The notes under the pieces are model-generated. The model saw only the letters and a program-made list of their open reading frames with translations. It was not told where the DNA came from and did no database searches. Source: Pilaira anomala (taxonomy: Eukaryota; Mucoromycota; Mucoromycetes; Mucorales; Mucoraceae). From it: 64,000 bases of DNA. How positions within the stretch are numbered: the stretch's first letter is position 1; every line of letters starts with the position of its first letter. Below are positions 1-9,793 of this stretch, one piece after another. The position numbers and the translations under genes are program-made. The stretch covers positions 186,001-250,000 of the forward strand of contig JAIXMQ010000025.1 of the NCBI GenBank assembly GCA_025716855.1, in the 5' to 3' direction.

Positions 1-1221
1 TGCGTGATAAATTAGCTTACGATTTGATAAGGTCTTTTGGTTTAGCTTCAACCGGGTATTCATTTGCGAGGTAACTTTTTTGAAAAAATATATATATATA
101 TATATTTACTTGCAAAAAATTAATCAAATGGTCTTTTAGAGTTTTTATCAACAATAAACCTTATGGATTATTTGGAGTTCAAGAAGACTTTGATGAACCC
201 TGGCTTGCAAATGAGTTCAATAATGGCAACGCGGAAGATTACAATCACGGTGCCTTATTTACTGGAAAACTAAAAGCACCTTTGAAATACCTAGGTGAAA
301 ACGAAACACGCTACACAGAAAAACAAATAATTTTCAATCAATCTTCTTATCGGGTCGAAGTGCCAGCCCGAAAAGATGGAGAAAAGTTACCTGCTAATAT
401 TCAAAGAATAATTGACTTTACCAAGTTTTTATCTACAGCACCATCAACCCAATCAGATGCAGTTGCTATCTGGAATCAGCAGATAGATACAGAGAGTGTA
501 TTGAGAAGGTAAAAATACTTTAAATTTAGAAACGAGTATTTTTTTTTTTTTTTTAGCTAAACTGTTTACCGTAAATTATAGTCTTGCTCTGGAAATTTTC
601 TTGGGAAATAGCGACGGTTACATTTTTGGTAGTGCAAATTACAATCTCTTTGTAAGATCAATCCAAACAGAACAAATTACTTTTATTCCTAGTGACATGG
701 ATTTAGTCTTTGGCTCAAGCAGTGTACGAAAAGCAAATATCACAATTTACAGCGGACTGGAAAATCACCCCAATTATAACAACGAACACCCTCTATTTTT
801 TAACATATTAAAAGTACCAGAATTTAGGACACTATTTGAGACAATGCTTAAAAAAGCATTTGAAAACTTGGATTTAGTGTATAGACGCATCGATGCTTTT
901 TCAGGTCTCATCCAAGAAGATGTTGATTGGGACAGTTTAATTGCCAGAGACTATGTCGTTTTACCATCATTAGCAGAAACTTTCAGAAATGCCAAGTTCA
1001 ATGCTGAACCAGGGCAAGTGCCAGAAGATATGGAGACGATGATAGATTATGCTTCAAGAATAGAGCAAGATAAAATCTCATTTGAAGTTGCTGTGAATGG
1101 TACAATCAACAGATCTTCTATCATGGGATTAAAACAATGGATTTCTTTGTCAGCTGATTCTTATCTGAAAGCAACAAACACTGTAAATATTGCCCGTAAA
1201 AGGAAACTGAATAAAGTTTAA
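1..1221 (+). CDS. CotH-family protein, 3' part only (window edge)
   Basis: The gene enters from outside the window. Inferred exons are 1-70, 140-508 and 582-1221, with phase-consistent GT..AG introns at 71-139 and 509-581. The translation aligns by eye with the three complete CotH genes at 13-23 kb: the first exon carries the RDKL..D block, followed by a VFINN..YGLFG block, and the last exon carries NSDGYIFGSANYN and FIPSDMDLVFG, which resemble the conserved CotH core. CotH proteins are secreted or surface kinase-fold proteins, and in Mucorales some are host-binding invasins. This copy is clearly more divergent than the other three and keeps an N-x-DGY core that they have changed to WDNY. It ends in a basic tail with no hydrophobic C-terminal segment, so no GPI signal is visible. 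The start codon and signal peptide lie upstream of the window. Confidence 0.85.
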
Positions 1222-2045
1222 AAATATTTATGTAGTAGACACAAATAAATTTTGTAGTATCATATCTTTTTTTGAAAATGAAGATATATTAAAGAATCCA
1301 AATTTCATTAGATAAATCTAGTAACTAAAAATTTAAAATATTTTTTTTTTTTAAAAAAAAAGTATGTCATCTATATGTATAAGCAAATCAATGTTAGTAA
1401 AGTGGTAGTAGTATAAAACAAATATACAGAGTTTCAACTGGATTTATTAAAGCATTCAATAAGTCAAACATTCCATTACTTTTGGTACAGAATAAATTCT
1501 AAAATATTTTTTTTTTAATATCTAAATATAATCTTATTGTTTTGACGTTTAAAATAAGCTAAATATGATCAATAAAGTTCAAATAAAGACTTTTTTTCGA
1601 GTAAACACTAGAGTATCTAAAAAGCGCATAGTCTGACACACTCCTTTTGTGTAAGTGCATAAACCTTCTTTGGTGGAGGAGGAAGAGAGAGGGGGGGGGG
1701 GTTTGGTTCATTAGGTTGTATATAAAAAAGATTGAAAACGTTACTATATAATAACTTGTAAACACTCACTGCATGAACTATAATATGAACCTCTTAAACA
1801 AGGAATTCACCGCAAAAATGTTCAATAGTATAATGCCGATACATATACACCCTGTATATAATAGGAGTGAAGATACAATCATGATTACTTGATCTATTAT
1901 GTGAAGATAATAGCATCTGTACATGTTCCTAAAAACTTGTAAGACACGGTGATAGTATTTGGTGTAAATATCAACAATTCATCTTTAGTTCTGTCTGTGA
2001 CTGTAATCTTTAGAATGTTTCCATATACCGCCATAGTAAGTAAAA

Positions 2046-2076
<31 letters not shown>

Positions 2077-2651
2077 TTGTGAAAAAAAAAATTGTAAAAA
2101 AAAAAAAATTTCTCCTATATAAAATCATTTGGTTACTGATTGCTACTAATACGAAATTAAATGTAGAATCAGGGTTCTTTCAGTCTAGTATGGTAGCCAC
2201 GATTTTAATTTCAATACATTCTATATATATGTGTGTGTGCGCGTGCGCACGCGTGTGTGTGTATTATAACATAAATATTCACATTCGTTATGCAAAAAAA
2301 AAAAAAAGAGGCTATTAAAACGGAATTACCGAGAGATAGAGAGAGAAAGAGAGAGAGAAGGAAATATAATTTCATATTACCGATCTTTTTTTTTTTTTTA
2401 AAAAAAACAACAAAAGGGGAAAACGTTACAAAAACTGTCAAAAAGGCATAAATTATTTTTATTTAACTTTTTTTATTTGTGAGACAATATATATTTATAT
2501 AGGTATAGGTGATGATAGAGAGAGAAAAAAGGGCTTAAACTACATTTCAAATTCGGAAACCAATAGATGAGAACCGGCTTTGTTGGGTTACACATTTGCC
2601 TGCAAGGGAAATATTGTAATCAAACGGTAAACAAGTATGTATTCTTTTCAG

Positions 2652-2682
<31 letters not shown>

Positions 2683-3186
2683 TAGATCTGTTGACTACTA
2701 AAAGGGCCGAGCAATAAGATTGTTTTATGTAAATAAATGTGTCTTGTACATTTGTATATAAATATATATATTTAACAAAAACTATTGAAACGATGTAACT
2801 GAAAAGTATAGTGAGGTAATTTACCTTTATTAAATATGTGCTTTACCCCCCTTTTTTACCAAGCAAAAAAAAAAAAAAAAAAAAAAAAAATTATATATAT
2901 ATAGAAAATATTGTATTTATAAGTGACCATTCCAAGATATAAAGGAGTAGTTTGCATTGTGTACTCCTACGTTTTATTTTTAGAGCTTATATTTTTTGCT
3001 AATAGGCAACCGCCAAAAAAAAAAAAAAAAAAAAAAAACTCGTCGCCGATCTTATTCTATTTTTATCATGTGTAAAAGGAGTTTTTTTTTTTCTTTTTCT
3101 TTTTCTTAAAAAAAAAAAAAGTATTTATAGCAAGAATAAAAAAAAAAAAAAACTTCTTTTTCTTTACAATTAAAAATAATAGTAAT
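1222..3186. other. Intergenic, low-complexity DNA
   Basis: No credible gene is seen. It holds many homopolymer runs (A/T of 15-33 nt near 2051, 2866 and 3016), a G11-like run near 1691, GA repeats near 2337 and 2658, and the alternating purine-pyrimidine tract at 2222. Short open frames here are made of simple sequence. Confidence 0.7.
2222..2263. repeat. Alternating purine-pyrimidine tract (TA/TG/CG)
   Basis: About 42 bp of strict purine-pyrimidine alternation, running from TA steps through TG steps to a GC-rich centre (GCGTGCGCACGC, itself palindromic) and back to TG. Such tracts can adopt Z-DNA. Any role here is inference. Confidence 0.7.
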
Positions 3187-3660
3187 ATGACTACAATCTC
3201 AATTCTTCCTAACAACAATGATAATTCATGTCTTGTATCTTCAAGAAAAAGAAAAAGAAGAGAAGAATTACATGTTCGTTTTTGCACACAACCAGAAGTG
3301 ATTGTTTACACTTATTCTCAATCAGATTATGACAGAAGTGGTTTATTCCCTGATGATAATACAAAAAAAGAAGATCAACAAAAGCAACAATTTATTTTCA
3401 GACTCTCAATTAACTTTGTTCAACAACAACCTGAACAGCCATTGTTCAAAAAGAAATCAAAATTTAATAACAACAGCCAACGACCAAAACTTTCTATTGA
3501 CACAAGTAATTTACATGGTCCACTTTACTTTACAAACATGACTACAAATCATCAAAAAAAGAAGGAAATATTAATTGATGAAGATGATAATAATAATCCT
3601 ATCGATTTAGTCACAAAAGAAAACACAAGAAGAAATAGTTTACCACTTGTGTCATTTTAA
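3187..3660 (+). CDS. Small basic protein with VRF...YTYS..DYDRS motif
   Basis: Single-exon gene of 157 aa. An early cluster RKRKRR (about residues 20-26) could be a nuclear localisation signal. It is followed at once by HVRFCTQPEVIVYTYSQSDY and DRSGLFPDD. A short V-x-F stretch followed by an EYDR/DYDR segment recurs in small fungal proteins and resembles a protein phosphatase 1 docking (RVxF) site, but that link is inference. The rest is rich in Q, N and K and probably disordered. No membrane segment or signal peptide is seen. The ATG follows a long poly-A/T leader, and the next gene lies 460 bp downstream on the same strand. I do not recognise a named orthologue. The coherent N-terminal motif argues that it is real. 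Confidence 0.6.
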   Translation: MTTISILPNNNDNSCLVSSRKRKRREELHVRFCTQPEVIVYTYSQSDYDRSGLFPDDNTKKEDQQKQQFIFRLSINFVQQQPEQPLFKKKSKFNNNSQRPKLSIDTSNLHGPLYFTNMTTNHQKKKEILIDEDDNNNPIDLVTKENTRRNSLPLVSF

Positions 3661-4120
3661 TACATTATAAAACCTTTTCTCTTCCCTTTATCTCTTGTAA
3701 ATATCATAATCCTCCTCCTTTCTTTTTTTTTTTTTTTTTTTCATTATATCCCTTTCTTTTTTTTTTTTATTTTTACATCTTTTATTGTAACCATCTAATT
3801 ATAATATCATAATTCACCTAATAATAAATATAAAGTTACTGTAAAAATATCTACAACTATTGTTTGCCGGGTCTGTTGCCATCGTCATGATTGTCCAGAA
3901 CCTTTTTTTTTTTTTACTTTTTAATTATAACATTTAGTGTTGTGTCACTCTTTTACAATTAGTTATTTTTAGGTACACTTTGAAGAATTCAGAAAAAAAA
4001 AGAGCGAAAATGTAAACAATCTCAATTCAAGCAGTCATAGTTAAACCGTCACTGTTGGAAATGCTTATTTTCTCTCTCTTTTTTTTTTCTTTTTAGTTGC
4101 AGACGTATTCTTTTATACTA
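3661..4120. other. Intergenic between the small basic protein and SSL1
   Basis: AT-rich with pyrimidine runs. A polypyrimidine stretch ending in TTTTTAG just before 4097 may be a 5'-UTR intron acceptor for the following gene. Nothing else is seen. Confidence 0.5.
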
Positions 4121-5388
4121 ATGGCTTCTCGAAAACCAGCCGACGAAGACTATATCGATATCGATGATACCTACGATGCCAACCAAGATGACGATGCAGG
4201 AACCGGAGGTTATGCCTGGGAAGAAGAATATAAAAGAAGTTGGGATATTCTTCAAGAAGATTCTGAAGGTCGTCTAAGTAGTGTCGTTTCTCAGTTACAA
4301 CAACAAAGAAAGCGTCGAAGGTATAAAAGTAAAATATACTTTACTGGTTTTTGAACTTAGACCTTTTTAAAAAACTATTTTTTTTTTTTTTTTTGCTTAG
4401 GTTATTAAAAGATACTGCTATTATTCAACGTGGTATTATTCGACATTTATTCTTAATCCTAGACTTATCTGAAGCAATGAACGAAAAAGATTTACGACCT
4501 AGCCGTGTAGAATTAACCTTAACTTATGCCCAACAATTCGTCATAGAATTTTTCGATCAGAATCCTATATCCCAACTTGGTATTATCGCGACGAGAGATG
4601 GTATCGCTGAAAAATTAACTGAATTAAGTGGAAACCCGACAGATCATATTAAAGCATTAAAAACTAAAAAGAATACAGAGACAAGTGGTGAAGCTTCTTT
4701 ACAGAATGCATTACAGTTAGCTAGGGCTAGTATGTTGGGTGTACCAAGTCATGGCTCGAAAGAAGTTTTATTGATTTTCGGTTCACTCACTACTTGTGAT
4801 CCAGGAGATATCCATGAAACAATCGATTTATTAAAGAAGGAAATGGTTAGAGTAAATATCGTAGGTCTTGCAGCTGAAGTACAAATTTGTCGTGTCCTAT
4901 GTGAATCTACTAAAGGTAAACAACAACAATGGGATTTGATCAGATAATACGATACTGAAAGGCCTAATTCATTTATAGGCACTTATGGGATTGTATTAAA
5001 TGAGGCACATTATAAGGATTTATTATTCGAAGTTGTTCCACCACCAGCAGTTCTACCCAATAAGAACACATCTAACTTGGTCACAATGGGATTTCCCAGA
5101 AGGTTAGTAGAGGATCAAGCTTCATTTTGTGTATGGTAAGTATTTCAAAAAAAAAAAAAGAGGCGGCACACTAAAAAAAAAAAAAAATTGCATATCCAAT
5201 CTAGTCACTCTAAATTGACATTGGGGGGTTACATCTGTCCTAAATGTAAATCCAAAATTTGTGAATTGCCAAGCGATTGTGATATTTGTGGGTTGACGCT
5301 GGTATCGTCACCTCATTTAGCCAGATCCTACCACCATTTATTCCCAGTGGATAACTTTGATGAAATTAAAGGCAACAGGTAATCACTC

Positions 5389-5420
<32 letters not shown>

Positions 5421-5629
5421 TGACAAATGTGTTATTTTTTTTTTTTTTAAGTGAGCGCGGAACACATTGTTTCTCTTGTTTAACACAGTTTGATAATCTG
5501 GAAACATCTGGTGCAAAATTCTCATGTCCAAAATGTGCACAAGAATTCTGTGCAGAATGTGATATATTTGTTCATGAAGTATTACATAATTGCCCCGGTT
5601 GTTGGAGTGTAGGTAAAAAATCTTCTTAG
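4121..5629 (+). CDS. SSL1: TFIIH core subunit p44 (Ssl1/GTF2H2)
   Basis: Five exons: 4121-4320, 4401-4915, 4979-5135, 5205-5378 and 5452-5629, giving 407 aa, the usual family length. An acidic N-terminus is followed by a von Willebrand A-like domain ([20 protein letters not shown]; later [19 protein letters not shown]) and the conserved block [15 protein letters not shown]. Next come C-x2-C zinc-binding segments ([14 protein letters not shown]) and a C-terminal cysteine-rich RING-like domain (CFSC, CPKC, CAEC, CPGC). In TFIIH, p44 binds and stimulates the XPD/Rad3 helicase and works in RNA polymerase II initiation and nucleotide excision repair. An in-frame ATG at 4097 would add eight residues. 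I chose 4121 because the protein then starts with the acidic [10 protein letters not shown] region. The fourth exon joins in frame only if the acceptor is the AG at 5203-5204. Confidence 0.93.
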
Positions 5630-5920
5630 TTTCTTTGTCTCGGAAAATTACATTCAAAAGATAAAATCACTTTTTTTTTATTTTGGGGAAGTGATCGTTC
5701 TTTGTATTCCTTTTTTTTCCTTTTTTCTACTATTTTTTTTTTTTTTTTTTTTTTTCTATGAAACGTATTAATCGAATTCACTTACCCTTGTATATAACTG
5801 AAAAAAAAAAAAAAAAAAATATATAAATATATATAAAAGAGAAAAAAAAAGCCATCTTCTCTTTCCTTTCAATTACATCTTTCTCTTTTTCAAAAAACTT
5901 ATAAAAAAAAACAATAAAAA

Positions 5921-6754
5921 ATGCTTATGGAACTACCGTCAGAAATATTATTGAACATTGTATCATTTGTATCTTGCAGAGATTTAGCCGTTTTACGTCT
6001 TGTATCTAAAAACTTGCGTACCTGTTGTGATCTTCCACGAAATTGGACAACGCTTCATTTGGAGCCCGGTTCAATTCCTTTATGGCAATTAGCTGATCTA
6101 AAATCCATCATATCTCCTCATTTACCACATATTCAGTCCATTTATATTTGGGGTGTAAGAGACAACATCATTTATTATTTATTATCACGATGTAAAAATT
6201 TACAACATTTAACCATTTGTGGTTGGACTACCTTATCAGACCACTGCTTACGTCTAAAGCCTGCTCAATCATTAAAAATCAAAACATTAGAACTGATCGG
6301 TTCTCCTCAACAAACAAATTTTATTTCTGTGGATGCCTACACCTTAGGTAATCTAATGATCCAGTCACCTGAAATGACAAATCTAGTGCTCGGTTGTGAA
6401 GCTCATATTCATGCTGAAACTCTTGTCGCTGAACTAGAAAAGGCTTACAGTATACATGCCTCTGAAGGCCAATTACAATCCTTTCAATTAGCATCACGTC
6501 GAACTTGGCTTAAAGAACATATATTACGATTAATTAGAATATATCCTGATATTCAAAAAATCTATTTATTACCGGCCGCTGCTGCTGGTATTGTTGGTTC
6601 TTCTTCTGTTCTGAAAGAAGGTTTCGATTTATTTGATTCTATAATATCTCAAAAGCTAAATCAAACAGAGGTTATACCAACTATCTATTATGAATACCCT
6701 CTTTTTATTACTGATGATATGCTTTTATATAATAGAAATATGTTTGCTTACTGA
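5921..6754 (+). CDS. F-box protein with degenerate leucine-rich region
   Basis: Single-exon gene of 277 aa. The N-terminus is a clear F-box: LPSEILLNIVSFVSCRDLAV, then LRLVSKNLR, residues about 4-35. F-boxes bind Skp1 and place the protein in an SCF ubiquitin ligase as the substrate adaptor. The remainder has leucine-rich-like segments (LQHLTICGWTTLSDHCL, IKTLELIG) suggesting a short repeat fold for substrate binding. The substrate cannot be predicted. There is no signal peptide or membrane segment. The gene follows SSL1 on the same strand about 290 bp downstream, separated by long poly-T and poly-A runs. Confidence 0.82.
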   Translation: MLMELPSEILLNIVSFVSCRDLAVLRLVSKNLRTCCDLPRNWTTLHLEPGSIPLWQLADLKSIISPHLPHIQSIYIWGVRDNIIYYLLSRCKNLQHLTICGWTTLSDHCLRLKPAQSLKIKTLELIGSPQQTNFISVDAYTLGNLMIQSPEMTNLVLGCEAHIHAETLVAELEKAYSIHASEGQLQSFQLASRRTWLKEHILRLIRIYPDIQKIYLLPAAAAGIVGSSSVLKEGFDLFDSIISQKLNQTEVIPTIYYEYPLFITDDMLLYNRNMFAY

Positions 6755-7249
6755 TTTGATTTGGATAAATTTTTTTTTTTTTTTTTTTTTTGTATATATC
6801 GGTTCAGAATATTGGATTGTTTGACGCGTTAATATTGTTTACTGTCTGGCTACAAGTAGAGAATCGGGATCCTTTTGATTTAACGTGTTATCGTTTTGTG
6901 TATACTGCATATCAGTTAAGTACACTGGATGACTTTCTAAACTTCAAATAAAATAAAATTGTCCCAATGAACAGGGAAATCCTTATAAACAATAGCCATA
7001 ATACTTTATCGTATGATCGTTTGACTTCACACGCCACACCACAGACGGGTTTTTGTAGTTACTTTTTTCTTGTTTTTTCTTCTTCTTCTTTCTTTCTTCT
7101 TTCTTTCTTCTTTATCTTTTTTATATATATATATCAAAACACGAATCATCCTTATCACTACTATCTTAATCTCTTGTTTGACTATATACGTTTTCCAGAT
7201 AAGAGATTACATATCAAAAAATAGACAACTTTAAAATACGCGTAAATAC
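6755..7249. other. Intergenic, pyrimidine-rich
   Basis: Contains a T-run after the F-box stop and a TTCTT-rich tract at 7071-7125. The open frame here (6967-7224) is composed largely of that tract and is not credible. Confidence 0.5.
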
Positions 7250-8880
7250 GTATGTCGTCAGTAGTAAGATATATCAAAAAGCTCCAATTATTTAATCATT
7301 CTAATAAGGTTTCAGAAACAAATGCTCTTTCTTGTACAGAAGACAAGTTTCATGCTTCTCATCGTGTTACAAAACGTCGTGTACGTACTATACTTTTCTA
7401 GAAAATATCGTTCTAATTAACAGGTAAGTTTTTTTTCTTTTTTTTTTTTTTTTTTTTGTATCTAATTGATAAACTTTTTTAGACTTCTTAGTGCTTCTGA
7501 TCCAGCTCTGTCTGATCAATTCAGCCATGACCTACACTAGAGGTTATTTCACACCATTTTATACTGATTATCACCCTGCTGTCTAGATGACTAAACATCT
7601 TTTACAGTGTCTGATAAGGGTCTACTCCCATCGTTGACTCTACGTGATCCTGGAGAATGACGTCTTGTCAAGATGGTAAATTACCAAAGAATTATTTTTC
7701 TATTTATTTTTTTTTTTTTTTTTTTTTTTGCTAGACATTAATGGTTTGGTTATATTTAGATCGAATGTTCTGCCAGCAATAAGCTTTTCTTTAAGCAGTA
7801 TTGATGAAATTGATGGTTTTTTTTTTTTCTGAATTGACCACATGAGTTGGAGTTTTGGTGAAGTATACATAACTCACCAATGTAACTCCCAACTTCAAAT
7901 CAACTGGGTCATGATCTTATCGGATTGTTGCCGTCTCTCTGCTATAATGCAGAACAAGAATTATATTTGCAGCATGCTTTTAATTCATGGTAAATTATTT
8001 TTGTATATATAATATATATATACCTATAGCTCACACGTTTTATTACTTGTCATAACAGCAAGATCTATTAAGACCGCACTAAGCTTGTAGCAGAAGCTAA
8101 GTGCTACGGATACTTGATTTCTTCTTGAGGTCAGATATGCTTAAAGATAAAAGAAAGACCACCACCGCCTATTCCTATCATTCAAATCGCTGGTTTGAAA
8201 TGTGAGATATGTTCTTTCAAACTTGCTGAGAACATGAACTATTTATATTTACTACTTGACTCTATGGGCTCATTAGCCATCTATGGTAGAGGTTGATTGT
8301 TGGAAGTTGGATGCAATAGTTAATGAAATAACAAAAAGGTCTTTCTCGATATATACTCACATCATTCATGTATACAAAGAAAGGTCACATATTTTGGGAA
8401 GCAACAAGTATGGTGCTAATTCAGAAACTAATGCACTTATCCAAGTATGGGGCGAAGTCTTCGACATTCTTTTTGGTGAAACCCAAATACAATAAAGAGT
8501 CAGCAAACCAGAAAAGAGTTCGACCTTTCTTTTGATAACGGCAGTAGACGTACTAGCAGCAGAAGTGGTACCTGCAATGGCATTATATAAACTTGATTGT
8601 TATTGTTCAACAAAGTTTTTAGTTGCAGAAGCATTATCCTTCAAGTTCCACAATGATCTGAATAATAGAGATTGCGATGGGGTGGCCTTTTTCTTGTCAT
8701 AAAGTGTATCTGACAAGAAGAAATGAAGCGTATACTTACCTTCTGCCACAAGCTAGACATGGGCTTGATAAAACAATTGTATGTATGCTCACAATTTATT
8801 GATTTATTGGAGTTGGCTGAAATCCCCATAATTGATAAATCTTGTTGGAAGAATACCCCTTTTAGCTGCTTCTATATTCA
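7250..8880 (+). pseudogene. Decayed protein-coding DNA (several relics)
   Basis: Coding-like segments are interrupted by stops. 7250-7401 opens with ATG and reads MSSVVRYIKKLQLFNHSN before a stop. Near 7490, LLSASDPALSDQFSHDL is followed by stops. Around 8160-8280 the frame reads PIPIIQIAGLKCEICSFKLA and ends at a stop. 8283-8495 reads ILGSNKYGANSETNALIQVW. About 8520-8700 and 8755-8880 are further open stretches. The last pieces resemble, from memory, blocks of a large uncharacterised Mucorales protein family, for which a second broken copy lies at 58.6 kb. That assignment is inference; the broken frames are seen directly. No intact gene could be assembled. Confidence 0.5.
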
Positions 8881-9793
8881 TTGATGGATCGATTTCACTG
8901 GTGGAATTACTTTTTTTAAAAGTAAGGGACGGCTTGACAATCAATCACATTGTTGTCACAGCTTTCACTTGGAATGTATTAAAACTTCTTACACGTTAAC
9001 TGCAAGTAGTCAATTAATCAGAGACTGGGCATGACTAAGCCATTTAAAATATTGAAAGCATCATATTATGTAGTGTCAAAATTAAACAACTAGTTTTTAT
9101 GTATTCAAGGGATCGAGTTAGCTTACTGTTTGTGCAAGTGAACCGCTTTGGGATGCTGAGAGCGGTTCGGGGCAGAAACTCATAATGATGGAAACTCTTT
9201 AAATAACTAAAAAAATAAAAATAAAAAAACTTTTTTTGATGTGTACATATGTATAACTATCTATTTTGGTCCTAATATCTTTACGTATTTACTATTTTGA
9301 GATAATGCCGAAATGCACAGAAATAGGATTAACTTTAACCGTCAGAGATTTTAAATAATTACGATAATGAAGAAAGCTATCCTATTCCAGTAGAAAAAAA
9401 AAAGACAAAAAAAAAAAAGAAACATTGTCCTGAGTACAGTAACGATCAAAACTTTTTTTCCAAAGAGTGATCGAGTAATTTATGAATATAATTTACTTTA
9501 TCGATAAATAAGAAAACAAGTTCAATGATAAAATAAAAATAAAAAGAGACCATTGAAAACAATTGAAGGAATTCATTTTACATCATTTTCAAATTTTTCC
9601 TTTACTTGCAAAAAAGACGATGTGCGATATATATAAAAATGTCTAACAAAACTTTATTGCTTTTTGTATCACGTCAATATGTGTGGCGAAGCCTTTTGAC
9701 ATCGTACAAACACAAAAAAAAAATAGATGTTAGGCATCTTTGTTTTTTTTTTGTCTTTTCTATTTTTATTCTTTTACCAAGTGAAAAAAAAAA
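8881..9793. other. Intergenic upstream of the receptor-like gene
   Basis: AT-rich. A small hairpin (GAACCGCT...AGCGGTTC, about 9143-9171) is the only structured element noticed. An ATG at 9727 opens a short hydrophobic frame (MLGIFVFFLSFLFLFFY) that runs into the poly-A tract just before the gene at 9794 but in a different frame; see findings. Confidence 0.45.

Noticed and set aside
1559..1765. 68-aa minus-strand frame and others in 1.2-3.1 kb
   Set aside because: Built from simple repeats and lacking any motif or supporting splice structure.
9130..9180. Hairpin GAACCGCT...AGCGGTTC considered as a tRNA or small RNA
   Set aside because: No cloverleaf, anticodon arm or promoter boxes could be fitted.
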